Origin: an uncultured Porphyromonadaceae bacterium
GTDB lineage: Bacteria; Bacteroidota; Bacteroidia; Bacteroidales; Muribaculaceae
Assembly: GCA_947175645.1 (NCBI GenBank)
Contig: CAMWNP010000013.1
Location: forward strand, 1-64,000
Length of the DNA: 64,000 nucleotides
Direction: 5' to 3'
This document shows, piece by piece, positions 6,952-15,301 of the stretch. Below the pieces are notes generated by a model. That model was given only the letters and a program-made list of their open reading frames with translations, searched no databases and had not been told where the DNA came from. How positions within the stretch are numbered: the first letter of the stretch is position 1; every line of letters starts with the position of its first letter. Both the position numbers and the translations under genes were made by a program.

Positions 6952-8028
6952 ATGTTACGATTTTCAACTACCATCATATCCTTTTTTTGCATTTTCTCCC
7001 TTTACCCCTGCACCTCTGCCATTGTAAGCGGAGAACTGACCCGCGACGGACGTCCCATGATGTGGAAGCACCGTGACACAGGCACGGAACACAACTTCAT
7101 AACGCGAGTTGAACCTCATGACACACTCATGGGCTACATAGCACTCTTCAACGGTGGAGACTCTCTTCTTACCGAGGCATGGACAGGTTTGAACGATGCA
7201 GGTTTCGCCATAATGAATACAGCATCATACAACCTCATGCCCGACACTTGTAAACTCGCTGACCGTGAAGGAGAACTCATGAAACTTGCATTGGAAAGGT
7301 GTCGCACCCTTTCTGATTTCGAGCAACTGCTTGAGAGCCATCCCAAACCAATGGGTGTTCAGACTAATTTCGGAGTGATTGACTGCAACGGGGAAGCCGC
7401 ATATTACGAAACCGATGACCACACCTTCCGTCGCTTTCTTCTTGCCGATGAGCCGTCAGGGATTCTTTTCCGTGCCAACTATTCAACATGTGGCGAGGAA
7501 GGTTGTGGCTACGGATACATCCGCGAAAAGAACGCTCGTCAGCAACTCGCTGAAGCCATAGCGGCAAAGGAGATCACGCCTGAGATGTTCACCGAGAAAC
7601 TGTCATGCAACTTCTATCATTCCCTGCTCGGGCATGACTACACTGAAAGTGATGAACAATGGCTCATCGACCAGGACTTCATACCACGCCGCAGTTCAGC
7701 CGCATCAATAGTGATCGAGGGTAGGAAACCGGGAGAACCGGTTGAGGCCATCACAATGTGGACGGTGCTTGGATATCCTCCGGTGTCACATGTTGTTCCT
7801 GCAACCATAAACAATATACCTGTTGAACTGCAGCCCACCGAAGATGGCATGCGTGCCAGGGCATGTAATGAGGCTATAGCACGCAAACAAGAGGTATTTC
7901 CTCTTTCCTATGGTAACGGAAGTCACTACATTTATCTCCCCGCAGTCAAAAAATTCGCTTCAGATCAACGTCGACAAAGCAGAGAATCCTACGCAGAACG
8001 CAGAATTCAAAGAGATAGCAAAATTTAA
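6952..8028 (+). CDS. Secreted C45/AAT-family Ntn-hydrolase
   Basis: 358 residues with an N-terminal hydrophobic signal (1-19), followed at once by C20-T-S-A-I-V-S-G. This is the expected N-terminal nucleophile cysteine of acyl-coenzyme A:6-aminopenicillanate acyltransferase-like (C45) Ntn-hydrolases. WKHRDTG (about 38-44), TGLNDAGFAIMNTAS and FGVIDCNGEAAYYE are family-like blocks. Members cleave amide bonds of N-acyl amino acids or peptides; the substrate is unknown. It faces lipB tail to tail with a 4-bp gap, so any terminator must lie inside the coding DNA. A TATTTTTG at 6907-6914 is its likely -7 box. Confidence 0.82.
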   Translation: MLRFSTTIISFFCIFSLYPCTSAIVSGELTRDGRPMMWKHRDTGTEHNFITRVEPHDTLMGYIALFNGGDSLLTEAWTGLNDAGFAIMNTASYNLMPDTCKLADREGELMKLALERCRTLSDFEQLLESHPKPMGVQTNFGVIDCNGEAAYYETDDHTFRRFLLADEPSGILFRANYSTCGEEGCGYGYIREKNARQQLAEAIAAKEITPEMFTEKLSCNFYHSLLGHDYTESDEQWLIDQDFIPRRSSAASIVIEGRKPGEPVEAITMWTVLGYPPVSHVVPATINNIPVELQPTEDGMRARACNEAIARKQEVFPLSYGNGSHYIYLPAVKKFASDQRRQSRESYAERRIQRDSKI

Positions 8029-8032
8029 GAGT

Positions 8033-8707
8033 TCATCGGAGCAAAGTCAGGAGTTCAGCCACAAACCGTTTTTTCACTTCCGCCATATCAACTTCCCCGC
8101 CAACCTCTTTCTTGATTGAGGTAACACCTTTGTCAACAAACCCGCAGGGGTTGATAAGACCGAATTTTGACAGGTCTGTGTTAACATTCAGAGCCAATCC
8201 GTGCATGGTGATGTACCGGCTGCAACGGATTCCTATGGCACAAATTTTCCGCTCTGCCGTCGTCCCCTTCCCAATCCACACACCGGTGGCATCATCAACC
8301 CTTTCACCGTTAATATTCCAGTGGGCAAGCGTGCGTATCACTGCCTCTTCAAGCGTCGCTACATAGTCTTTGACACCCATGGAGCGACGTGACAGGTCTA
8401 TGATGGGATACACCACAAGTTGTCCCGGTCCGTGATATGTGACATCACCGCCACGTTCAATCTCTACAGTGGGAATACCTTCATGCTGCAGGAACGCTGA
8501 GGAAGCAAGAATATTACCATGACGGGCATGTCGTCCAAGTGTTATGACATCAGGATGTTCAACAAGGAGCAGATATTCCTCTGATATAGGCTTGCCCGCA
8601 CGCTTACATGCGACAAGCGCTTCAAAAAGATCACGCTGACGGATAAGCATGGACTCATAGTCAACCATGCCGCAGTCGCTTACCACAATATTCGGTTCAG
8701 AGCACAT
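8033..8707 (-). CDS. lipB: Octanoyltransferase LipB
   Basis: Transfers octanoate from acyl-carrier protein to lipoyl domains. The start chosen is the ATG at 8707 (MCSEPNIVV), giving 224 residues, near the usual size. An upstream in-frame ATG at 8797 would lie deep inside lipA, and one at 8719 is possible. Motifs: VITLGRHARHGN, GGDVTYHGPGQLVVYP, the catalytic Lys in KICAIGIRCSR, and the catalytic Cys in INPCGFVDKGVTS. It overlaps lipA by 11 bp, so the pair is one transcription unit. Confidence 0.95.
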   Translation of the reverse strand: MCSEPNIVVSDCGMVDYESMLIRQRDLFEALVACKRAGKPISEEYLLLVEHPDVITLGRHARHGNILASSAFLQHEGIPTVEIERGGDVTYHGPGQLVVYPIIDLSRRSMGVKDYVATLEEAVIRTLAHWNINGERVDDATGVWIGKGTTAERKICAIGIRCSRYITMHGLALNVNTDLSKFGLINPCGFVDKGVTSIKKEVGGEVDMAEVKKRFVAELLTLLR

Positions 8708-9548
8708 GTTTCTCCGCATGATAACTTGATCGCACCAACGGAGCGCTCTCAATGTGACGGAAGCCCTTCTCCTTACCAATTTGCGCATACTCCGCAAAAA
8801 CTTCAGGAGTGATATAATCCTGTACAGGATAATGATTTTCTGTTGGCTGAAGATACTGTCCGATTGTCATCACCTGACACCCCACGGAAAGCAGATCGTC
8901 CATGGTCTGCAGAATTTCGTCACGCGTCTCGCCCAAACCGAGCATTATTCCGGATTTAGAGCGGATTCCTGACGCAGCAATATGCCGGATTACTTCGAGC
9001 GAAGTGTCATAAGTGGCAACAGAACGGACCATTGGAGTAAGCCGTCGGACGGTTTCAAGATTATGGGAAATCACATCAGGCTTCTCGGCTATAACCCTAT
9101 CCACAAGGTCAAGACGTCCGCGAAAATCCGGTATGAGGACTTCCATGGTTACTCCCGGACAATTCAAGTGTAGTTCAGAAATCATACGGGCCCAGTGTGA
9201 TGCACCTCCGTCAGTCAGGTCATCGCGGTCAACCGAAGTTATCACAACATGTCTGAGCCCCAGTTCTTTAACTGATTTGACAATATCGTCAATCTCGGCA
9301 TTATCAAGTGACGCAGGCCGGCCGGTCTTAACATTGCAGAATCGGCAATTTCGGGTACAGACATCGCCTCCTATCATAAACGTGGCTGTTCCCCGTCCCC
9401 AACACTCACCTTTATTAGGACACATTCCGCTTGAACAGATAGTGTGGAGACAATGCTCATTAAGCAGACCAACAACATGGGCAGCCTTGACCCCACGCGG
9501 CAATTTTATCTTCAGCCAGTCAGGCTTACGACGGAAATCTGCGCCCAT
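8697..9548 (-). CDS. lipA: Lipoyl synthase LipA
   Basis: 283 residues. Radical SAM enzyme that inserts two sulfurs into the octanoyl chain. It has the auxiliary cluster motif CSSGMCPNKGEC (CX4CX5C), the radical SAM motif CTRNCRFC (CX3CX2C), and the C-terminal RSSYHA that ligates the auxiliary cluster. It starts on the base next to the stop of the Crp/Fnr gene and overlaps lipB, so regulator and both lipoylation enzymes appear to be one operon. Confidence 0.97.
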   Translation of the reverse strand: MGADFRRKPDWLKIKLPRGVKAAHVVGLLNEHCLHTICSSGMCPNKGECWGRGTATFMIGGDVCTRNCRFCNVKTGRPASLDNAEIDDIVKSVKELGLRHVVITSVDRDDLTDGGASHWARMISELHLNCPGVTMEVLIPDFRGRLDLVDRVIAEKPDVISHNLETVRRLTPMVRSVATYDTSLEVIRHIAASGIRSKSGIMLGLGETRDEILQTMDDLLSVGCQVMTIGQYLQPTENHYPVQDYITPEVFAEYAQIGKEKGFRHIESAPLVRSSYHAEKHVL

Positions 9549-10247
9549 TTATCCAAATTTTGAAATCTTGCGTAACATAGGTTCGTTCAGAATCTTTATT
9601 CTTCGACCATCTACGGTGATGATTTTCTCTGTCACGAAACCCGAGAGCGTACGTATGGCGTTCGAGGTGGTCATATTCGACAAGTTGGCAAGATCTTCAC
9701 GAGCCATAAATATGTTCAGAGTGGAGTTATCATCCTCATACCCGTAATTGTCACGAAGCAGAATCAATGCTTCAGCCAAGCGTCCGCGAATATGTTTTTG
9801 AGTAAGGTTAATGATCTTAGTGTCAGAACTACCGAGATTCCTGGAGAGTTCGTGGATGAAGAACCATGCCAACTGATTGTTGTTTGTAATCATTTCAGAT
9901 ACGAGCGACATGGGGAGACAACCGAGTGTTGAAGGTTCAAATGCGGCAGCGGAAGAAACATAAGGCTCATCAGCGAAATAGGCACGGTAACCGAAATACT
10001 GCACCGGACGAATCAGGCGTAGAATCTGAGGACGACCGCCCAGCCCATCCTTATAGAGTTTAACCTTACCTTTGAGAAGACACCACAGATGTTCCGGAGC
10101 CTCCTTTTCGGCATAGATTATCTGGTTTTTCTTGAAATTCTGCAATGTAAATGCATCAACAATCCTGCGTTTCTCATCAGAATCAAGAATCTTCCAGATT
10201 CCTGCCATATCATCACTGATTACCCTCTCTATTACACTCTTAATCAT
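9549..10247 (-). CDS. Crp/Fnr-family transcription regulator
   Basis: 232 residues. A cyclic-nucleotide-binding-type beta-roll covers about 25-120 (AEKEAPEHLWCLLKGKVKLY) and a Crp-type winged helix about 150-220 (MAREDLANLSNMTTSNAIRT). No N-terminal cysteine cluster of the Fnr iron-sulfur type is present, so it is more Crp-like in sensing; the ligand is unknown. The stop touches the lipA start with no gap, which suggests coupling to lipoate synthesis. A TAACTTTG on the minus strand at 10340-10347 is its likely -7 element. Confidence 0.9.
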   Translation of the reverse strand: MIKSVIERVISDDMAGIWKILDSDEKRRIVDAFTLQNFKKNQIIYAEKEAPEHLWCLLKGKVKLYKDGLGGRPQILRLIRPVQYFGYRAYFADEPYVSSAAAFEPSTLGCLPMSLVSEMITNNNQLAWFFIHELSRNLGSSDTKIINLTQKHIRGRLAEALILLRDNYGYEDDNSTLNIFMAREDLANLSNMTTSNAIRTLSGFVTEKIITVDGRRIKILNEPMLRKISKFG

Positions 10248-10668
10248 CCTGTTCTAAACTATTAGGTGGAAGGTAAACAATTCAAATAAAACCGTGAGAA
10301 ATTGCTTAAAACATCCACGTATAATTATGTTTTACAACACAAAGTTATAAAAAATTTAATAGTATAAAAAATTTTTTGCGATTTTTGTGGATTAAACCTA
10401 TAAAATATAAAAGGGGGGCTTCTCACAAAGTCCCCTTTCAGTTTCCAATAGGTACAATTTCTAAGGTAAAAAAGATTGTTTTAGGTTTGCGATACAAAGT
10501 TCCTAAATAATTTTTGCTCTACCAAATATTTTTTTATGTTATGCAACATAATTTTATAATATCTTTTGGATTATTTTGGCCATCTTATCACACAACTCAT
10601 TATCAATCAATGACATACAAGACCAGCCAACCTCCTGTTTTTTACTTACAATTTGTAAGTAATCAATT
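10248..10668. other. 421-nt AT-rich gap with several inverted repeats, no gene
   Basis: Contains the Crp/Fnr promoter box (10340-10347), an AAAGGGG/CCCCTTT hairpin around 10410-10438, a TTATGTT/AACATAA inverted repeat near 10535-10553, a plus-strand TAGGTTTG (about 10484-10491), and a 21-nt palindrome at 10642-10662. No ORF or recognised RNA family is visible. A small RNA is possible but unsupported. Confidence 0.5.
10642..10662. repeat. 21-nt perfect palindrome beside lpxH stop
   Basis: TTACTTACAA and TTGTAAGTAA flank a single T. It begins 7 nt past the lpxH stop on the minus strand. There is no T-run after it in the lpxH direction, so it is not a classic intrinsic terminator; it could be a protein-binding site or a 3' stabilising hairpin. 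Confidence 0.5.
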
Positions 10669-11415
10669 TTATTTGTAGAATTGAAGGGTCAATGTTCCAT
10701 TTGAATAGCGTGCATAAGAGAAAAGGGATATCCAGTCGCCTAACACCAGCACCCTGGCCGATGCATTCTTAACATATTGATCCACAGCAATATGCCGGTG
10801 CCCGAATATAAAATAGTCAACTTTTTCCGTGCAGTTAACCTCATTGTACTCAACTGCGAACTTAACAAATATATCATCGGATGGATCAAATGGCTGTTCG
10901 GGTTCTCCGGTGGCACGGCTGTGACTTGACCATTTATGTGCGAAAGGCACAGTCCAGCGAGGATGTATCGCTGAAAAAAGCATCTGGCAGAATCTGTTCC
11001 TGAAGACACTTCTGATGATGCGGAATCCGGTCGGCAACTTACCCACAGCATCACCATGGGCCAAGTAGAAGCGCTGTTCGCCTATGGCTGTGACATAATC
11101 ACCGTCAATAACCTCAATCCCGATCTCATCACGGAGATAATCAAACAACCAGATATCATGATTGCCTGTCAGCCAGGTGATTCTGACTCCCGCATCGACC
11201 AGTTCCGAAAGCACCCCGAAAAACCTTATATGTCCCCTGGGTACCACAGTCCGATACTCATACCAGTAGTCAAGCACATCACCCAGCAGGAAAACCTGCG
11301 ATGCCGTATGCTTCAATGACCTCAGGAACTCCACAACCTTACGTTCATGCTTACGCCGGTCCGTGATATAGGAGGCTCCTAAGTGCAGGTCTGAAAGGAA
11401 ATAAGTATCTTTCAT
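10669..11415 (-). CDS. lpxH: UDP-2,3-diacylglucosamine pyrophosphatase LpxH
   Basis: 248 residues, a calcineurin-like metallophosphoesterase. Metal ligands stand in order: FLSDLHLG (N-terminus), LLGDVLDYW, TGNHDIW, AHGDAVG and FGHRHIA. It hydrolyses UDP-diacylglucosamine to lipid X in lipid A synthesis at the inner membrane. The next step, LpxB, is encoded at 26705-27829 of this window. It lies 19 bp after the SufT-like gene in a minus-strand series with engB. Confidence 0.9.
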   Translation of the reverse strand: MKDTYFLSDLHLGASYITDRRKHERKVVEFLRSLKHTASQVFLLGDVLDYWYEYRTVVPRGHIRFFGVLSELVDAGVRITWLTGNHDIWLFDYLRDEIGIEVIDGDYVTAIGEQRFYLAHGDAVGKLPTGFRIIRSVFRNRFCQMLFSAIHPRWTVPFAHKWSSHSRATGEPEQPFDPSDDIFVKFAVEYNEVNCTEKVDYFIFGHRHIAVDQYVKNASARVLVLGDWISLFSYARYSNGTLTLQFYK

Positions 11416-11434
11416 TCAGGAACGGGTTAATCTG

Positions 11435-11755
11435 TCAAAGAAATCCGAGTTCAAGTTTTGCTTCTTCACTCATCATATCTTTAGTCCATTCAGGCTCGAA
11501 TACAATATTAATAGTAACTGAGTTCAATTCTTTAATGGATTCAAGTTTGATACGCGCATCATCCACGATGAAGTCCGCCATGGGACAGTTAGGAGCAGTC
11601 ATGGTCATGTCAACCACAAGGTCGGCATTGTCGTTTATGTCAATCTTGTATACGAGTCCGAGGCTATAGATGTCAACAGGTATTTCCGGGTCGAACACCG
11701 TCTTAAGCATTTCAACAACCTTTTCCTCAAGTTTGAGTTTCTCTTCAGCAGTCAT
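11435..11755 (-). CDS. MIP18/DUF59 family iron-sulfur assembly protein (SufT-like)
   Basis: 106 residues matching the DUF59 fold: DPEIPVDIYSLGLVYKIDI (22-40) and TAPNCPMADFIVDD with the conserved cysteine, then a C-terminal EPEW. Members help mature Fe-S proteins. The start codon shares a base with the engB stop, indicating translational coupling. The link to LipA, which needs Fe-S clusters, is only by neighbourhood. Confidence 0.9.
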   Translation of the reverse strand: MTAEEKLKLEEKVVEMLKTVFDPEIPVDIYSLGLVYKIDINDNADLVVDMTMTAPNCPMADFIVDDARIKLESIKELNSVTINIVFEPEWTKDMMSEEAKLELGFL

Positions 11756-12357
11756 TATTCTACAGGGAGTTTATTGAGTGATTCAATGTAGTCAAGCAAT
11801 TCTATCCGTCCGCGCTTATCCTCGCTGGATGTCTTGAATATCGGAGGTAGTTCATCCCAGGATTCCAGAAGGAAATCACAATATACCTGAATGGACTTCT
11901 TCGCCGCTCCGGAAGTAAGTTTATCAAGTTTAGTGAACACAATGGCAAACGGAACGGAGTTCTCACCCAGCCAGTTCATAAACTCGATATCAATCTTCTG
12001 TGGCTTGTGACGAACGTCAATAAGCAGAAAAAGATTGGTCATCTGCGGACGTTCAAGAATATATGATCTGATTATACGGTCAATTTCAACACGAGCCTCT
12101 TTACCGCGACGTGCATATCCATACCCCGGCAAATCCACTATATACCATTCATCATTAATCAGGAAGTGATTGATAAGCAGGGTTTTACCGGGAGTAGATG
12201 AGGTCTTGGCAAGGTCTTTCTTACCGGTTAGCATATTAATCAGCGAGGATTTGCCCACGTTGCTTCGCCCTATGAAGGCATATTCATGCTTTTTATCATC
12301 AGGGCATTTCTTTACGTCAGTATTGCTGACCACGAATCGTGCTGCATTGACTATCAT
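11755..12357 (-). CDS. engB: Ribosome-biogenesis GTPase EngB/YsxC/YihA
   Basis: 200 residues. GTPase motifs in order: G1 [12 protein letters not shown] (31-42), G2 region [12 protein letters not shown]3 DLPGYGYA, G4 TKLDK, and G5-like TSS. The length and the [10 protein letters not shown] block are those of the EngB family, which acts in large-subunit assembly. It is followed by the DUF59 gene with a 1-bp overlap, and preceded by aguB 31 bp upstream. Confidence 0.96.
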   Translation of the reverse strand: MIVNAARFVVSNTDVKKCPDDKKHEYAFIGRSNVGKSSLINMLTGKKDLAKTSSTPGKTLLINHFLINDEWYIVDLPGYGYARRGKEARVEIDRIIRSYILERPQMTNLFLLIDVRHKPQKIDIEFMNWLGENSVPFAIVFTKLDKLTSGAAKKSIQVYCDFLLESWDELPPIFKTSSEDKRGRIELLDYIESLNKLPVE

Positions 12358-12388
12358 AGATTCAGAGTTTTAGTTACCTAACTGATGC

Positions 12389-13279
12389 TCAGTCCTTTAA
12401 AAAACGTTTTGTAAGTCCGGAATATGCGTCGATACGGCGATCGCGCAGAAATGGCCACCATCTTCTGACCTGTTCCGAACGGTTCATATCTATGTCTATA
12501 ACAACCGTCTCCTCAGAACTGTTTGACGCTTTATAAAGGATTTCACCCTGAGGACCTGCAACAAAGGAGTTACCCCAGAACAGGATGCCGTTGGTCATTC
12601 CTGAAGGATCAGGTTCATGCCCCACTCTGTTGACCGAAACCACAGGCAGCCCGTTAGCCACTGCATGACCGCGCTGCACGGTTTCCCATGCCTGCAACTG
12701 GCGTTGTTTCTCACTTTCAGTGTCACTGCTCTCCCACCCTATTGCAGTTGGATAAATCAGCAATTCGGCTCCTCGGAGAGCCATCAGCCTGGCTGCTTCC
12801 GGGAACCATTGGTCCCAGCAAACAAGAACCCCCAGGGTTCCCACTGACGTTTTAACAGGCTCGAACCCTATATCACCGGGAGTGAAATAGAACTTCTCGT
12901 AATAGGCCGGATCATCAGGAATATGCATTTTCCGGTATACTCCTGCCACCGATCCGTCGTTCTCATATACTACGGCAGTATTATGATAAAGCCCGGGGGC
13001 ACGGTGCTCGAAAACGGATGTGACCAACACCACACCAAGTTCGGCTGCCAGACTGCTGTAAATTTGATTTGATTCCGAGTCAAGGGGTAAAGCGAGATTA
13101 CAGTTGTCGACAGACTCAACCTGACAGAAATAGAGGGAGTCATGCAACTCCTGATTGACTATCAGTTGGGCTCCGTCTGCCGCAAGTTGACGCATTTTTT
13201 CAATCAGACGACGACGGTTGTCCGCAATGTCAGCGGTGTTGTGCTGTTGAATAAATCCAACCTTTAAAGTTCTTTCCAT
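12389..13279 (-). CDS. aguB: N-carbamoylputrescine amidase (carbon-nitrogen hydrolase)
   Basis: Converts N-carbamoylputrescine to putrescine, CO2 and ammonia. 296 residues from the ATG at 13279 (MERTLKVGFIQQH). The frame is open further upstream to 13405, but that part belongs to a dispersed repeat and is not family sequence. The nitrilase Glu-Lys-Cys triad is visible: E in VNQELHDSLYF, K in VYRKMHIPDDP, C in LVCWDQWFPEAARL. PDDPAYYEKFYFTPGD is typical of AguB. speA lies about 42 kb away in the same window; the intermediate enzyme aguA is not seen. Confidence 0.92.
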   Translation of the reverse strand: MERTLKVGFIQQHNTADIADNRRRLIEKMRQLAADGAQLIVNQELHDSLYFCQVESVDNCNLALPLDSESNQIYSSLAAELGVVLVTSVFEHRAPGLYHNTAVVYENDGSVAGVYRKMHIPDDPAYYEKFYFTPGDIGFEPVKTSVGTLGVLVCWDQWFPEAARLMALRGAELLIYPTAIGWESSDTESEKQRQLQAWETVQRGHAVANGLPVVSVNRVGHEPDPSGMTNGILFWGNSFVAGPQGEILYKASNSSEETVVIDIDMNRSEQVRRWWPFLRDRRIDAYSGLTKRFLKD

Positions 13280-13296
13280 AACAGAGATAATATGAC

Positions 13297-13454
13297 GGTG
13301 TGTCATAATAAGCCATCTGCGGCGTTGCTTTCGGTATTCGGCTTCGGTCACATACTTAGGTATGCTCCCATCAGCCTCATCCTCAGAGCCTTGCATCTGA
13401 CCCATTCTGACAAACCTTAAGAGGGTGTGTCAAAATTAAATTTCGACACACCCT
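13297..13454 (-). repeat. Dispersed hairpin-ended repeat, copy A
   Basis: In element orientation (minus strand) it starts with a hairpin, AGGGTGTGTC/GACACACCCT in element terms (13422-13454). About 120 bp of body follow, and it ends TTATGACACACC (13297-13308), so the ends are inverted repeats of GGTGTGTC. It matches copy B at 21306-21466 with about 20 mismatches over about 145 aligned bases. It fills the gap between nagB and aguB, with the hairpin placed as a terminator just after the nagB stop. The body is open in one frame, but substitutions between copies change many residues, so it is not a conserved gene. Confidence 0.85.
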
Positions 13455-13465
13455 TAGAAATTTGG

Positions 13466-14275
13466 TTAAAGTTGTGATTCAGGATCGAGGTTGTTTTTTT
13501 CGATATCCTTGAAATAGCGGTAGGTTGAAACCTTCAGTTCCATACATGCATTCTCGTCAGCGACAATGATAGCCTTGGGATGCATCTGCAGGGCGGAGAT
13601 AGTCCACATCTGAGAGATGCCACCTTCCACACCATGTTTCAAGGCACGCGCCTTGTTGTAGCCGTTCACAATGAGGAGGACGCTTTTGGCAGCCATTACT
13701 GTGCCAACGCCAACGGTGAGAGCGGTTTTGGGAACCAGGTCCACGTTATTCTCAAAAAAACGTGAGTTTGCGATGATGGTGTCCTGAGTGAGGGTTTTCA
13801 TGCGGGTTTTGGATGTAAGGGAAGATCCCGGTTCATTGAACGCAATGTGACCGTCAGGACCAACGCCACCCATGAAAAGATCTATGCCGCCGTAAGATTC
13901 TATCTTGGCTTCGTAACGCGCACATTCCTCTTCAGGATTTTCAGCATTACCGTTGAGAATGTTCACATTTTCAGGAAGTATATCAATCTGGTTGAAGAAA
14001 TTCGTCCACATGAAGGTGTGGTAACTCTGCTCATGGTCACGGGGTATACCGCAGTATTCATCCATATTGAAAGTTACTACATTGCGGAACGACACTTTAC
14101 CCTCCTTGTTCAGACGGATGAGTTCACGGTACATTCCTAAAGGGGAACTACCTGTGGGACAACCGAGCACGAAAGGATGTTCGGGAGTGGGATTTGCCTC
14201 ATTGATGCGGGCTGCAACATAGTGAGCCGCCCAGCGTGAAACATTTTCGTAGTCCGGTTCGATAATTAATCTCAT
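13466..14275 (-). CDS. nagB: Glucosamine-6-phosphate deaminase
   Basis: Converts glucosamine-6-phosphate to fructose-6-phosphate and ammonia. 269 residues from the ATG at 14275 ([12 protein letters not shown]), the family length; the longer frame to 14389 adds a non-family hydrophobic stretch that overlaps the promoter. Motifs: [22 protein letters not shown] with the catalytic Asp, [16 protein letters not shown], and [11 protein letters not shown]. Expected product length and residues are all present. Confidence 0.97.
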   Translation of the reverse strand: MRLIIEPDYENVSRWAAHYVAARINEANPTPEHPFVLGCPTGSSPLGMYRELIRLNKEGKVSFRNVVTFNMDEYCGIPRDHEQSYHTFMWTNFFNQIDILPENVNILNGNAENPEEECARYEAKIESYGGIDLFMGGVGPDGHIAFNEPGSSLTSKTRMKTLTQDTIIANSRFFENNVDLVPKTALTVGVGTVMAAKSVLLIVNGYNKARALKHGVEGGISQMWTISALQMHPKAIIVADENACMELKVSTYRYFKDIEKNNLDPESQL

Positions 14276-14323
14276 AGAAATTGTTTTTGGGGTTATTATG
14301 TAAGAAGATGTTAAATTTATTTG

Positions 14324-14354
14324 CAAAAATAATGAAAAAACGGTAAACAAGCAA
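14324..14354 (-). promoter_or_regulatory. Promoter of nagB
   Basis: Minus-strand TATTTTTG (14324-14331) with a TTG (14352-14354) about 20 nt upstream. It lies about 50 nt before the ATG at 14275. Confidence 0.5.
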
Positions 14355-14419
14355 GAAAAAAAAGAAAGACCTTGCCAAATGTAAGGCAAAGTCTTTGAAT
14401 GTTTATTATGGGAACTGCT

Positions 14420-14962
14420 TTATTTCTGCTTGCGCTCCGGTTTCACCTGACGGTCGCCGTCGCCCTTGCGTCGGTCATCTTTTTTGAACCCTTTGTGATC
14501 TTTGTGACCACGCTTGTCCATTTTGGCTGACTTATTGTGTCCGGCGGGAGAATTCACCACCATGTTTTCAAGGAATGAAACATACTGTTCAGGAGTAAGA
14601 ATTTCCTTTACCTGATTAAGGTAGTCACGCTTGGCCTGCTTACGCTGCTTTATGAGTTCCTCACGGCTTGGACGGTTCGCTTTGTCATCTTTGTTCACCT
14701 CTGATTTCTGCTTACGATCCATCTTGCAGTTTTGTTTCAGTGCGTCAAGTTTGGTCTGCTGCTCCTGAGTCAGTTGAATACCTTCAAAAGGATTGAATGC
14801 CGCACACTGCTGTTTGCTCTCACATTTTCTTTCTTTATCACCCTTGCAACATTTTTCAGTTTTCACTTTATCGCACTGCTTCTGATCCTGCTGTTGAGCA
14901 AAAGCGCTGAATCCGAAAAGTGTTACTAATGCCATTGATAAGGTTACGATTGATTTCTTCAT
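14420..14962 (-). CDS. Cys-rich periplasmic Spy/CpxP-like LTxxQ protein
   Basis: 180 residues from the ATG at 14962 (MKKSIVTLSMAL); the signal peptide ends near AFAQQ. Two LTxxQ motifs mark the Spy/CpxP-like repeat: LTQEQQTKLDALKQ and LTPEQYVSFLENM. The N-terminal mature part has five Cys in about 35 residues (QCDK, KCCKG, KCESK, QCAAF), and the tail is Lys/Arg/Asp-rich. Spy-type proteins are periplasmic chaperones or metal/stress sensors. The clustered cysteines suggest metal binding (inference). Confidence 0.75.
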   Translation of the reverse strand: MKKSIVTLSMALVTLFGFSAFAQQQDQKQCDKVKTEKCCKGDKERKCESKQQCAAFNPFEGIQLTQEQQTKLDALKQNCKMDRKQKSEVNKDDKANRPSREELIKQRKQAKRDYLNQVKEILTPEQYVSFLENMVVNSPAGHNKSAKMDKRGHKDHKGFKKDDRRKGDGDRQVKPERKQK

Positions 14963-15301
14963 AGTCAATTATTGTTTTAAAGTTTTTGAATAAATCCGTT
15001 TTCTAATATTGTTTGTATCTATGACACCTGAAAAAGTCAAAAGTTTAAACAGAGAACCTCTAATTAACTTAATTTAAATAATTATAATCATTCTCACTCC
15101 AGCGTAGTGGTTTAAAGTTTAGATAACGATTCATGAGATTGATGGCAATCAACAAACAGTAATTCCGGCGCGTCTGCCCCCACCACTTTCCTTACGATAG
15201 TCGTGCCAATTCACGAAACAAGACAGCATAAAAAAAAAGGTGTAATCAAAAAAATTTTGACACACCCTAAAATGTAATTCTATTATTTTCAGTCTATCAT
15301 A
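14963..15301. other. Gap between Spy-like gene and LRR pseudogene
   Basis: No gene supported. It holds the 15238-15268 hairpin and AT-rich sequence. An ORF across it reads on from the decayed LRR tail and shows no conserved family. Confidence 0.5.
15238..15268 (-). terminator. Hairpin related to the dispersed repeat, after the LRR pseudogene
   Basis: TTTTGACACACCCT (15255-15268) pairs imperfectly with AGGTGTAATCAAAA (15238-15251). On the minus strand an eight-T run follows, so it fits an intrinsic terminator. The arm AGGGTGTGTCAAAA is the same as in repeat copies A and B, but the repeat body is absent. Confidence 0.6.

Noticed and set aside
7134-7886. Minus-strand ORFs inside the Ntn-hydrolase gene
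   Set aside because: Shadow frames of a well-supported gene.
9013-9747. Long plus-strand ORF across lipA
   Set aside because: It is antisense to the fully conserved LipA motifs and has no family features of its own.
13280-13405. N-terminal extension of aguB (42 extra codons)
   Set aside because: The extension is the body of dispersed repeat copy A, and the family N-terminus begins at the ATG at 13279.
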